From assembly GCF_029194005.1 (NCBI RefSeq), contig NZ_JARFVA010000001.1:496001-560000 (forward strand): DNA of 64,000 nt, written 5' to 3'. A program made the translations under genes and the position numbers. The notes beneath the pieces were generated by a model. The model was not told where the DNA came from. It made no database searches and was given only the letters and a program-made list of their open reading frames with translations. Below, piece by piece: positions 45,489-53,253 of the stretch. The stretch comes from Flagellimonas okinawensis (GTDB taxonomy: Bacteria > Bacteroidota > Bacteroidia > Flavobacteriales > Flavobacteriaceae). Each line of letters begins with the position of its first letter. The first letter of the stretch is position 1.

Positions 45489-47114
45489 ATGATATCTTTT
45501 AAACATTTGGGGCTTGTTGCCCTGCTGATCGGAGCACTGTCGGCTTGCAAGGACAAAACGGCCGCACAGGATAGCGAACAGACCATCACCATATTGCAAA
45601 CGGCCGACATTCACGGTCAGTTGTTCCCCCACGACGAACTGTTTTGGGAGGACGAACAGATTACTTTTAGAAAATTGGGCGGTTTGGCCCATGTAAAAAC
45701 CCTTTTTGAGGACGAGCGCAGTAAAAACCCCGAAGGCACCCTTATTTTGGACGGTGGCGACCTTATCCAGGGGAGCGCTTATGCAGCCCTGTCCGAAGGG
45801 AAGGCCTTCTCCCCCATTATCCAAGAAATGGGCTACGACTTTTTAATTCCCGGTAACTGGGAGGTAGTGTACGGCAAACAAGCCATGATGGACGTGCTCA
45901 CCCAGTACAACACTCCGGTAATATCGGCCAATATGTACCACGAGGCCACCGGGGAATCCTTGTTTCCTCAGTATTTTGTAAAAGAGCTCAAAGGTGTAAA
46001 ACTGGGCTTTATCTCCTATAACGACCCCGAAATACCAGTGCGCCAGAATCCTTCGTTTAGTGAGGGTATCCGCTTTGACCCCATAGATGCAAATTTGGAA
46101 GCCTTGATCACCGAACTCAAGGACAACCAACATGTGGATGTGCTGTTTTTGGTGACCCATATCGGTATCAGCAAACAATACGACCTGGCCAATAACCCAG
46201 CCCTGGAAAGAGTAGACTACGTTCTCGGAAACGACACCCATGAACGCATTCGCAAACCCTTACAGGCCAAATACACCAAAGTTACAGAGCCGGGAGCCTT
46301 TGCTTCATTTGTGGGCAAGCTCACCTTAACCGTAAAAGATGGTAAAGTGGTGGACGAAGCTTATGATCTTTTGGAAGTGGACCCTGCCACCTACGCTGCC
46401 GACGAAAAAGTGGCACAGATCATTGAAACGGCCACCGCCCCTTACCAAGAAGAAGCCAGTGAAGTTTTGGGCTATACCAGTGTTCCGCTCTACCGCTATT
46501 TTGTAGTGGAAAATCCCATGGACAACTTTATCACAGATGCCGCCCGTTGGAAAACAGGTGTGGATGTATCCATTTCCAACGGATTCCGTTTCAGTACGCC
46601 TATTTCTGTCGAAGAAGGAGGTAAATCCCCGATTACCAAAGCGGACTTGTGGAGCATGCTTCCCGTGAACGAAAAAGTAAAAATTGGTAAAGCCAGTGGC
46701 AAACAAATCAAGGATTGGCTGGAAAAAGAACTGCACAATGTATTCGCACAAAACCCCACCGAACGCTTTGGAGGCTGGTTGGTGCGATTCTCCGGTATGG
46801 AACTCACCTTTAATGCCAACAAGCCCAAGGGCGAGCGTGTGGTATCCATAAAAATTGGTGGCAATCCCATACAGAAAGACAAACTGTACACCATGTCCGC
46901 TTGTCGTAGGGAAGGTGAACCCTTACCTACCCTTTGCCGTATGCCCAACACTGTGGAAACCGAGGTGATGGACTATACGATTCATGATGTTATCGAGGAA
47001 TACCTGAAAGAAAAAGGCACCATCGCACCCAGTTTGGACGGCAGGGCCAAAGCTTTGGATCTAGGACCCAATGTGCTTTCGCAATTGCCCGGAACCGATT
47101 ATCAATTCCATTAA
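45489..47114 (+). CDS. 5'-nucleotidase/SoxB-superfamily metallophosphoesterase lipoprotein
   Basis: A 541-residue lipoprotein (lipobox LSAC, Cys20). Calcineurin-type metal motifs: Asp40 and His42 (ADIHGQ), Asp88 and Asp91 (LDGGDL), Asn123 in GNWE, His224 (THIG) and His251 (GNDTH). The C-terminal UshA-like domain follows (about 330-541). True 5'-nucleotidases have GNHEFD, whose His and Asp are catalytic; here it is GNWEVV. Trp at this place, followed by a Tyr-Gly, is seen in thiosulfohydrolase SoxB (HWEFTYG). The first His of the usual GHxH is Asp249. The enzyme is thus probably not an ordinary nucleotidase. A DoxX-like and a DsrE-like gene follow within ten bases each, supporting sulfur chemistry. 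The exact substrate is unknown. Confidence 0.82.
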   Translation: MISFKHLGLVALLIGALSACKDKTAAQDSEQTITILQTADIHGQLFPHDELFWEDEQITFRKLGGLAHVKTLFEDERSKNPEGTLILDGGDLIQGSAYAALSEGKAFSPIIQEMGYDFLIPGNWEVVYGKQAMMDVLTQYNTPVISANMYHEATGESLFPQYFVKELKGVKLGFISYNDPEIPVRQNPSFSEGIRFDPIDANLEALITELKDNQHVDVLFLVTHIGISKQYDLANNPALERVDYVLGNDTHERIRKPLQAKYTKVTEPGAFASFVGKLTLTVKDGKVVDEAYDLLEVDPATYAADEKVAQIIETATAPYQEEASEVLGYTSVPLYRYFVVENPMDNFITDAARWKTGVDVSISNGFRFSTPISVEEGGKSPITKADLWSMLPVNEKVKIGKASGKQIKDWLEKELHNVFAQNPTERFGGWLVRFSGMELTFNANKPKGERVVSIKIGGNPIQKDKLYTMSACRREGEPLPTLCRMPNTVETEVMDYTIHDVIEEYLKEKGTIAPSLDGRAKALDLGPNVLSQLPGTDYQFH

Positions 47115-47123
47115 AACAGAACG

Positions 47124-47522
47124 ATGCAAGATAAAACCATTGCGGTAAGTCGTAGTTCGGTAATTGTACTACGTGTTTTGGTGAGTTTGATATTTATCGT
47201 GGCCAGTCTAAACCATTTGGTCAATACGGATAAGGCCGTGGCCCGAATCGAAAATGCGAGATTCGGAGCGCTGGGCCATGTGTTGGGATCACCAGAGTTC
47301 GCTGTGATTGCCTCCGGAATTGTAATGCTTGTGTCCGGGATTGCCTTTTTGTTGGGCCTAAAGACCCGATGGGCCGCCATTGCCCTTATTTGTATGCTTA
47401 TTCCCATTACCCTTACCATTCAAGTAGGGCAAATGGCCACCGTAGGCCCTTTGTTCAAGAACGTCGCCATTTTGGGCGGACTCCTCTTTTTTGTACTGAA
47501 TCCAAAAATTAAAAAACAATAA
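47124..47522 (+). CDS. DoxX-family membrane protein
   Basis: A 132-residue protein with four membrane helices (about 14-31, 50-75, 75-95 and 105-125). The family pattern VLVSLIFIVASLNHLVN, then ALGHVLGSPEF, then GIAFLLGLKTRWAAIAL is clear. DoxX was first described as part of thiosulfate:quinone oxidoreductase in Acidianus, though many members are uncharacterised. The gene is nine bases after the SoxB-like gene and two before the DsrE-like gene. Confidence 0.85.
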   Translation: MQDKTIAVSRSSVIVLRVLVSLIFIVASLNHLVNTDKAVARIENARFGALGHVLGSPEFAVIASGIVMLVSGIAFLLGLKTRWAAIALICMLIPITLTIQVGQMATVGPLFKNVAILGGLLFFVLNPKIKKQ

Positions 47523-47523
47523 T

Positions 47524-47949
47524 ATGAAACAGTTATTCACCTTGGCCGTATTGGCCATTACCCTATTGGGTGGACTTACCCAAGTCAGTGCCCAAACCAC
47601 TTACAACAAAGATCAGCACAACTACATTGTGCTCACCCGTAAAATTCCTCAATTAAAAGCCATTTTGTTGGCTGCCGAAGAGTTATCCACTGCAGATGGA
47701 GAGGCATTTGGAGAGTTCCATGTAGTCATCTGCGGGGAAACCGTAAAAGGACTAACGGATATGGACCAGATACAACCCTTTTTGGACATGGCCCAAAGTG
47801 AAAAAATCAAATTGTTGGCCTGCGGCTTTTCTTTGAAAAAATTTGGGGTGGACGCCACTAAATTGCCCAAAGAGATGGGTGTGGTGGACAATGGTATCCT
47901 CTACAATTTTGAGCTACAAAAAGATGGTTTTTTGAGCATTACTTTGTAA
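47524..47949 (+). CDS. Exported DsrE/F-like sulfur-relay protein
   Basis: A 141-residue protein with a signal peptide (residues 1-23, ending VSAQ). The DsrE-like domain has Cys70 (VVICGETVKGL) and Cys100 (LLACGFSLKKFGVDATKLPKEM), which is the place where DsrE-type proteins carry a persulfide. The start ATG is one base after the DoxX stop (TAATATG). Cytoplasmic DsrE proteins pass sulfane sulfur; an exported form next to SoxB-like and DoxX-like proteins points to periplasmic sulfur carriage. Terminator follows. Confidence 0.85.
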   Translation: MKQLFTLAVLAITLLGGLTQVSAQTTYNKDQHNYIVLTRKIPQLKAILLAAEELSTADGEAFGEFHVVICGETVKGLTDMDQIQPFLDMAQSEKIKLLACGFSLKKFGVDATKLPKEMGVVDNGILYNFELQKDGFLSITL

Positions 47950-47969
47950 GCTTTAAAATCAGATTAAAT

Positions 47970-48002
47970 AAAGGACGCCAAAAAAGGCGTCCTTTATTTT
48001 TT
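47970..48002 (+). terminator. Intrinsic terminator of the SoxB-like/DoxX/DsrE-like operon
   Basis: The perfect 10-base stem AAAGGACGCC/GGCGTCCTTT (47970-47979 and 47986-47995) is followed by ATTTTTTG. It puts the three sulfur-type genes in one closed unit, separate from the regulator downstream. Confidence 0.9.
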
Positions 48003-48059
48003 GGAGTACCTTCGTATAAGAATTTTGGTTGGTCCATATAATGACTGCCCAACACCCAC

Positions 48060-48626
48060 ATGAAGAGCCACCTTTTAACATATAGTGATTTTACCGAAGA
48101 AGAAATTGCCCAGGTGCTTTACCATTTTGAGGAAAAACATTTTAAAAAAAAGGATCTGGTAATTAGCGCGGGGCAGATAGACCGTTACCAATATTTTATT
48201 TCCCACGGTTGTGTTAGAGGTTACATTGTGGATTACAACGGTAAGGAACACAATATTGCGTTTGGGTTTGAGGAGTTTTGGTTCGGAGACATGGAAAGCT
48301 TCACCAACAACACCAAGGCCCATTACAACTATCAAGCACTCGAAGACTTAACAGTTCTAGCCATATCCAAAACCAATTGGGACAAAATTTCCAGCGAAAT
48401 TCCTGCTTTTGTGGAATATTCCCGAAACCTGTTCCGCAATGCCATGATCTTTCAACAAAACAGGATTGCCAAACACCTGATGCAGACCGCAGAGCAGCGC
48501 TACGAACAATTAATAACGGAACACCCGTATGTTTTGCAGCGAATATCCTTGAAAAACATTGCCAGCTACTTGGGCGTAACCCCTGAGTTTATAAGTATTC
48601 TTCGCAAAAAAGCGGCCCAAAAGTAA
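48060..48626 (+). CDS. Crp/Fnr-family transcriptional regulator
   Basis: A 188-residue regulator: a cyclic-nucleotide-binding-like domain (about 20-120, ISHGCVRGYIVDYNGKEHNIAFGFEEFW) and a winged HTH (about 145-188, RISLKNIASYLGVTPEFISILRKKA). No iron-sulfur cysteine cluster is seen and the effector is unknown. The HTH ends with the usual DNA-reading helix GVTPEFISILRK. A perfect TTGA-N6-TCAA palindrome begins two bases after its stop, upstream of the NTF2-like gene. Confidence 0.9.
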   Translation: MKSHLLTYSDFTEEEIAQVLYHFEEKHFKKKDLVISAGQIDRYQYFISHGCVRGYIVDYNGKEHNIAFGFEEFWFGDMESFTNNTKAHYNYQALEDLTVLAISKTNWDKISSEIPAFVEYSRNLFRNAMIFQQNRIAKHLMQTAEQRYEQLITEHPYVLQRISLKNIASYLGVTPEFISILRKKAAQK

Positions 48627-48627
48627 T

Positions 48628-48647
48628 TTCTTGAACTACTTCAAGAA
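48628..48647. promoter_or_regulatory. Crp/Fnr-type operator palindrome
   Basis: TTCTTGAACTACTTCAAGAA is a perfect eight-base inverted repeat around CTAC. Its core TTGA-N6-TCAA has the general form of a Crp/Fnr site (Fnr: TTGAT-N4-ATCAA). Its centre (48637.5) is about 43 bases before the start expected from the -7-like box CAACTTTG (48667-48674), the usual position for class II activation. The site follows the Crp/Fnr regulator gene and precedes the NTF2-like gene. Confidence 0.6.
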
Positions 48648-48711
48648 TATTGGTTTTATATCACCTCAACTTTGTACCAGAAAATAAGTTGAACAATTAA
48701 AACCATATAAA

Positions 48712-49284
48712 ATGAAATCAACAATTAAACTAGTATTTGCCAGTATAATAATCGCTGTAAGTATTATCGCCTGTAATAGTCAAGATGCTGAAAAAGAGGC
48801 GGAAATCGTCAATTTAAAGGCACAATTGGCCCAAATAGCAAAGACCAATGCTACCATTGCGGAAAACCTAAAAACTTTTGATGAGCTGGATTTTGAGGTG
48901 TACTCCAACCAAGATTGGAAAAGACTGCACGAAAGTCATTCAGATGACATTTTGGTTCACTATCCCGACGGACATACTTCCAAAGGTATTGAGGACCACA
49001 TCAAAGAGTTGGATCCCATGTTTGTTTTTGCTCCCGACACCCGAATTGAAGAACATCCTATTAAAATAGGTTCCGGAAACATTACTGCTGTGGTTGGAGA
49101 ACTTAAAGGAACATTTACAGAGCCTATGCCCATTGGGAACGGTGAGTTTATCCAGCCCACTGGAAAATCCTTTAAATTGCCCATGAGCACCATCGGACTA
49201 TGGAACGAGGACGGCGTTATGTACGAGGAGTATTTATTTTATGATAATCAGGCCTTTTTAAAACAAATTGGATTGGCCAAGTAA
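48712..49284 (+). CDS. NTF2-like (SnoaL/ester-cyclase-type) lipoprotein
   Basis: A 190-residue lipoprotein: lipobox IIAC (Cys21), then a helical, coiled-coil-like stretch (NLKAQLAQIAKTNATIAENL), then an NTF2-like domain (about 60-185). The ester-cyclase family pattern is EVYSNQDWKRLHESHSDDILVHYPDG, GIEDHIKELDPMF and PTGKSFKLPMSTIGLWNEDGVM. The function of exported members is unknown. It is preceded by a Crp/Fnr-type palindrome and the glyoxalase-fold gene starts ten bases after its stop. Confidence 0.82.
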   Translation: MKSTIKLVFASIIIAVSIIACNSQDAEKEAEIVNLKAQLAQIAKTNATIAENLKTFDELDFEVYSNQDWKRLHESHSDDILVHYPDGHTSKGIEDHIKELDPMFVFAPDTRIEEHPIKIGSGNITAVVGELKGTFTEPMPIGNGEFIQPTGKSFKLPMSTIGLWNEDGVMYEEYLFYDNQAFLKQIGLAK

Positions 49285-49294
49285 ACCCAACACT

Positions 49295-49786
49295 ATGGAT
49301 AATTACAAATTGCCAGCAAACACCAGAATAGGCCATGTGCATTTAAAGGTGGCCGACCTACAACGTTCTTTGGATTTTTACCACAAGCTACTGGGTTTTG
49401 AAATTATCACGACCATGGGAGATCAAGCTGCATTTATTTCGGCAGGTGGGTACCATCACCATATCGGATTAAACACATGGCATAGTAAAAATGGTCCGCA
49501 ACCACCCAAAAATAGCACTGGATTGTACCATACGGCCATTTTATACCCAACGCGGAAAGATCTGGCCAAAATCTTAAAAAGATTAATGGATGCCGGACAA
49601 CCGATGACAGGAGCGGCAGACCATGGTGTCTCCGAAGCATTGTATTTGAACGACCCAGACGGTAACGGCGTGGAGCTTTATTGGGACCGACCCAGAGAAG
49701 ATTGGCCCACGGAACCAAATGGGGATATTAAAATGTACACCAAGTTTTTAAATCTTCAAGATCTCTTAAAGGAATTGGAGGATTAA
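49295..49786 (+). CDS. VOC-family (glyoxalase/extradiol dioxygenase fold) protein
   Basis: A 163-residue protein of the vicinal-oxygen-chelate fold with metal ligands likely His14 or His16 (HVHLKV), His79 (YHTAIL) and Glu127 (VELYWDRP), as in catechol-2,3-dioxygenase-like (CatE) members. ATG 49295 lies ten bases after the previous gene; an upstream TTG frame (49268) was rejected because it overlaps that gene. Substrate unknown. Last gene before a strong terminator. Confidence 0.85.
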   Translation: MDNYKLPANTRIGHVHLKVADLQRSLDFYHKLLGFEIITTMGDQAAFISAGGYHHHIGLNTWHSKNGPQPPKNSTGLYHTAILYPTRKDLAKILKRLMDAGQPMTGAADHGVSEALYLNDPDGNGVELYWDRPREDWPTEPNGDIKMYTKFLNLQDLLKELED

Positions 49787-49805
49787 AAAAAGTACAATAC
49801 CACTG

Positions 49806-49846
49806 AAAAATCGACCTGGGCCTTAGCTTGGGTCGATTTTTTTTTA
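49806..49846 (+). terminator. Intrinsic terminator after the VOC gene
   Basis: AAAAATCGACC (49806-49816) pairs with GGTCGATTTTT (49831-49841) and is followed by further T residues. Confidence 0.9.
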
Positions 49847-49915
49847 TCCCTTTTGATAGGAACTGAAATTATCTGCGACAAAGGTGATATCAATCTTCAA
49901 TCAAAAAACGAACAC

Positions 49916-50995
49916 ATGATACTGTTTCGCTTGACTCTGCTCATAAGCTTGGTTTTTGTATCACAAATCAACTATGGCCAGTCCAAAAAAACCATTCCTC
50001 TGGAGGCACCCTATTGGACAGCTGCCAAAGGAAGCCAAATCTCTTTTGAAACTTTTGATGGACGACAGACCATGGTCTTGGATGGCAAGGCCTTTGCAAG
50101 AGACATCAACTTTTCCAATGGAGTATTGGAAATGGACGTGTATGCCAATCACAAACGAAGCTTTGCTGGCTTTCTGTTCCGAAAACAAGACCAAAATTTT
50201 GAAGAGGTGTACATGCGTATGCACAAATCTCGTCAAGTGGATGCCGTACAATACACTCCAACCTATCATGGTGAGAGCAACTGGCAATTGTATCCGGAAC
50301 ATCAGGCACAAGTTGCCTTTTCATCCCTTGGTTGGAACCACCTGCGTGTAGTAGTGGAGCACCTTTCTGCAACGGTTTTTGTGAATGGCGAGCAAGTATT
50401 GCAGGTAAACAATTTAAAATCAGGAAACTTAAATGGTGAAATGGGTATTTGGGCCTTATTTGGAAATCGATTCTCCAATGTGTCCATTACCAAAACTGGT
50501 GAAGCAGTTGCCAAAGAGCCCTATCCTGTTCTAACTCTCGAAAAAGGTATCATTTCGGAATGGGACCTTACTGCAGCCCAACCATATTCCGAAGAAGCCA
50601 TTGCGTTCGGCAATTTTGAAAACGCGAAGACCATTACAGTAACGACAGAACAATCGGGATTACTCCCAATTTCCAGATATTTGGCAAAGCCCACATCAGG
50701 TGATTTTGAACGCAATCAAGAAGCTTTTACGGTGGCATCCACAACAATTGCAGTGGATCAGGCACAGACCCGATTATTCTCGTTTGATTTTAGCGATAAA
50801 ATTATTGTGTTCTTGAACGGAGAGGCTATTTTTTATGGCAACAATGCCTTTAGATCTAAAAACAATCAGTTTCAGGGGCATTTGGGGTTGAGTGCCAACA
50901 AACTTCCACTAAAGCTTAAAAAAGGATTCAACACCTTGCATTGTGTAGTAATCGATAAGGCCAATGGTTGGGGATTGATGGGGAAACTCGAATAG
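49916..50995 (+). CDS. Exported concanavalin A-like (LamG/DUF1080-type) protein
   Basis: A 359-residue protein with signal peptide (ILFRLTLLISLVFVSQINYGQ). Its N-terminal half looks like a jelly-roll (GVLEMDVYANHKRSFAGFLFRKQDQNFEEVYMR, then WNHLRVVVEHLSATVFVNGEQ), typical of LamG or DUF1080 domains that bind or cleave glycans. The second half (about 190-359) is another beta domain. No catalytic residues can be assigned. ATG 49916 gives the signal peptide at the start; the upstream 21 codons look non-coding. Single-gene unit, convergent with the GlmU-like gene. Confidence 0.75.
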   Translation: MILFRLTLLISLVFVSQINYGQSKKTIPLEAPYWTAAKGSQISFETFDGRQTMVLDGKAFARDINFSNGVLEMDVYANHKRSFAGFLFRKQDQNFEEVYMRMHKSRQVDAVQYTPTYHGESNWQLYPEHQAQVAFSSLGWNHLRVVVEHLSATVFVNGEQVLQVNNLKSGNLNGEMGIWALFGNRFSNVSITKTGEAVAKEPYPVLTLEKGIISEWDLTAAQPYSEEAIAFGNFENAKTITVTTEQSGLLPISRYLAKPTSGDFERNQEAFTVASTTIAVDQAQTRLFSFDFSDKIIVFLNGEAIFYGNNAFRSKNNQFQGHLGLSANKLPLKLKKGFNTLHCVVIDKANGWGLMGKLE

Positions 50996-50998
50996 CTT

Positions 50999-52177
50999 TT
51001 AGTAATTACGCCACTTCTGTGTAAACTCAAATACGTGTTCTAAAATTTTGGCTTCAGTATGATCGAATTCCACATTTCTGCGTTTCATCATCGCCTCGGC
51101 CACTTCAAAGGCCTTATTGGTTCGGAATGCCGTATAACCTGCTGATGCCCCGCCCCAACTAAAACTGGGGATAAAGTTTCTAGGGAATCCGCTTCCAAAA
51201 ATATTAGCGCTCACACCAATTACGGTTCCTGTATTGAACATTACATTAATACCGCATTTGCTATGATCGCCCATCATTAAACCACAAAATTGTAAGCCTG
51301 TTTTGGCAAAACCTTCGGTTTTGTAGTTCCATAGACGCACGGGTGCATAATTGTTTTTTAGGTTCGAAGTATTGGTGTCAGCTCCAATATTGCACCACTC
51401 CCCTAATACGGAGTTTCCTAAAAATCCATCGTGACCTTTATTGGAATTGGCAAAAAGAACGGCATTATTGACCTCTCCTCCCAATTTACAACCTGGGCCC
51501 GCAGTTACGGCACCATAAATTTTAGCGCCCATCTTTAAAATGGCGTTTTCACAAAGTGCCAAACCGCCACGAACCATACATCCCTCCATCATTAAGGCAT
51601 TTTTACCTAAATAAATGGGACCTGTGGAAGCATTCAAAATACAAAACTCCACGGTGGCACCTTCTTCGATAAAAATGTTCTCAGGACTCTTTACTTGGTT
51701 CGTATCTGGTATGGGTTGACTCTTTCTACCTTTGGTCACTACATCAAAATCTGACTGAAGTGCCTCGGCATTCATGGAAAAAATATCCCAAGTATTTTTA
51801 ATGGTTGCCGCCTCGCCTTTCCATTGAACCGTTATATAATCTTCATCTGAAAATTCCTTTTGGGGGTTATCCGTGCTATAGGCAACATAGGTATCACCAT
51901 CCATTAACACCTCACCCTTTTTTAGGCCCTGAATGGTCTCGATCAGCTTTGGATTTGGAAGGTAACTCCCATTGATCACGATATTCTCATCACCGACCGT
52001 TAATGGGTATTTTTCGGAAAGGTATTCCTCGGTTTTAAAACTCATCGGAGCGTTCAGCCATTTTTCCCATTTCTCACTTATGGTCAAAATACCTACCCTG
52101 ATCTCCGAAACAGGGCGTGTAAAAGTAAATGGAAATAGGTCTTCGCGGTGGTTCCCGTCAGAAAGAATATAGTTCAT
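50999..52177 (-). CDS. GlmU-like sugar nucleotidyl/acetyltransferase-type protein
   Basis: A 392-residue protein with an N-terminal nucleotidyltransferase-like domain (starting MNYILSDGNHREDLFPFTFTRPVSEIRVGILTI) and a C-terminal left-handed beta-helix (about 180-360, VEFCILNASTGPIYLGKNALMMEGC). It fits the alternative bacterial GlmU-like family, thought to make UDP-sugar in Bacteroidota. The activity is not proven. ATG 52177 was chosen: a longer frame to 52225 runs into the rpmE2 terminator. It may be transcribed by read-through from rpmE2, or have its own promoter. Confidence 0.82.
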   Translation of the reverse strand: MNYILSDGNHREDLFPFTFTRPVSEIRVGILTISEKWEKWLNAPMSFKTEEYLSEKYPLTVGDENIVINGSYLPNPKLIETIQGLKKGEVLMDGDTYVAYSTDNPQKEFSDEDYITVQWKGEAATIKNTWDIFSMNAEALQSDFDVVTKGRKSQPIPDTNQVKSPENIFIEEGATVEFCILNASTGPIYLGKNALMMEGCMVRGGLALCENAILKMGAKIYGAVTAGPGCKLGGEVNNAVLFANSNKGHDGFLGNSVLGEWCNIGADTNTSNLKNNYAPVRLWNYKTEGFAKTGLQFCGLMMGDHSKCGINVMFNTGTVIGVSANIFGSGFPRNFIPSFSWGGASAGYTAFRTNKAFEVAEAMMKRRNVEFDHTEAKILEHVFEFTQKWRNY

Positions 52178-52199
52178 AGCGCAGCTTTGAATACCGTAA

Positions 52200-52235
52200 A
52201 AATAAAAAACGCCCTCGAATAGCATCGAGAGCGTT
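52200..52235 (-). terminator. Terminator of rpmE2
   Basis: On the minus strand AACGCTCTCGA pairs with TCGAGGGCGTT (with a G-T pair) and is followed by a T-rich run. It overlaps any upstream extension of the GlmU-like gene, confirming the 52177 start. Confidence 0.8.
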
Positions 52236-52260
52236 CATATATTTCGTTGAAAAGTTCGAC

Positions 52261-52530
52261 CTACTCGGCCTTCTTCTCTTCTTTCTTGAATTTCTTGTAC
52301 TTGTTCTTGAACTTGTCAATTCTACCAGCGGTATCAACCAATTTAGTCTTACCAGTGTAGTATGGGTGAGAAGTTCTTGAAATTTCCAGTTTTACCAAAG
52401 GATATTCAACACCATCAACCTCGATGGTCTCTTTTGCTTCAGCAGTTGACTTTGTAAGGAACACATCGTCGTTGGACATGTCTTTAAAAGCAACCAATCT
52501 ATAGTTTTCTGGGTGTATATCTTTTCTCAT
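52261..52530 (-). CDS. rpmE2: 50S ribosomal protein L31, type B
   Basis: An 89-residue L31 without the zinc-binding cysteines of type A; the type B pattern [20 protein letters not shown] and [20 protein letters not shown] is complete. A Lys/Glu-rich tail follows. It has an exact consensus promoter (52566-52595) and its own terminator. Type B is the zinc-independent form, often the only L31 in Bacteroidota. Confidence 0.97.
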   Translation of the reverse strand: MRKDIHPENYRLVAFKDMSNDDVFLTKSTAEAKETIEVDGVEYPLVKLEISRTSHPYYTGKTKLVDTAGRIDKFKNKYKKFKKEEKKAE

Positions 52531-52565
52531 CGTCTTAAATGCTTAATCTCAGAATTTTCAGGGTG

Positions 52566-52595
52566 CAAATTTAATGATTTCTTTTATTTCTCCAA
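52566..52595 (-). promoter_or_regulatory. Promoter of rpmE2
   Basis: On the minus strand TTG (52595-52593), a 19-base spacer and TAAATTTG (52573-52566) match TTG-N19-TAnnTTTG exactly. The predicted leader is about 30 bases. Confidence 0.8.
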
Positions 52596-52689
52596 GTTAA
52601 AATCACTAAAAAAATAAAGTTAAATTTATGTGTAACAAAATTAAGCATTCTATCACTAACCAACTGTAAGCAACACTAATTTTAAAATA

Positions 52690-53211
52690 ATGGAAGAACA
52701 AAAAGTCAAAACCGGAAAATTTGCCCTTAATTATGGCCTGTTGTCAGGTCTTATTTCTGTAGTATTCGGCGTAATGCTGTACACTCAGAAAATGCATTAT
52801 GAAACAAGTACTGCCGTGATCGTAATATCCATCGTAATCTTGGCCTCGATTATTTTTCTGGGCGTAAATGCCTTTAAAAAAGCCAATGGTGGATATCTAA
52901 GTATTTCGGAAGCATTAAAAATTGGTGTGGGAATTGCCTTGGTAGGCGCCATAGTTTCCCTGATCTACCAATACGTACTTACCACATTTATTGAGCCCGA
53001 CTTTATGGACAAGGCCATGGAACTGGCCAAACCAAAAGCAATGGCTCAAAACCCGAACATGACAGAGGAACAATGGCAACAAGGGGTGGAAATGCAAAAA
53101 GGCTTTGCTTGGGTCCAATATCCAATTCTGTTGATCATGAATTCGATACTTGGTCTGATCATTGGTCTGATCACGGGCTTAATTTTGAAAAAGTCCAAAG
53201 CGGATTACTAA
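52690..53211 (+). CDS. DUF4199-family membrane protein
   Basis: A 173-residue protein with four membrane helices (about 13-28, 40-58, 76-95 and 143-165). The pattern FALNYGLLSGLISVVFGVML, LGVNAFKKANGGYLSISEALKIG and the acidic loop before the last helix is that of DUF4199, a family common in Bacteroidota and of unknown function. It lies 42 bases before the GT2 gene, whose own -7 box overlaps this gap. The gene pair DUF4199-GT2 is frequent in flavobacteria. Confidence 0.85.
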   Translation: MEEQKVKTGKFALNYGLLSGLISVVFGVMLYTQKMHYETSTAVIVISIVILASIIFLGVNAFKKANGGYLSISEALKIGVGIALVGAIVSLIYQYVLTTFIEPDFMDKAMELAKPKAMAQNPNMTEEQWQQGVEMQKGFAWVQYPILLIMNSILGLIIGLITGLILKKSKADY

Positions 53212-53223
53212 ATCAAAAAATAC

Positions 53224-53231
53224 TACTTTTG
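53224..53231 (+). promoter_or_regulatory. Probable -7 element for the GT2 gene
   Basis: TACTTTTG fits TAnnTTTG, 23 bases before the ATG at 53254. No matching TTG element is found 19 bases upstream. Confidence 0.4.
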
Positions 53232-53253
53232 AAAGGAATTCCAGAATCGAACA

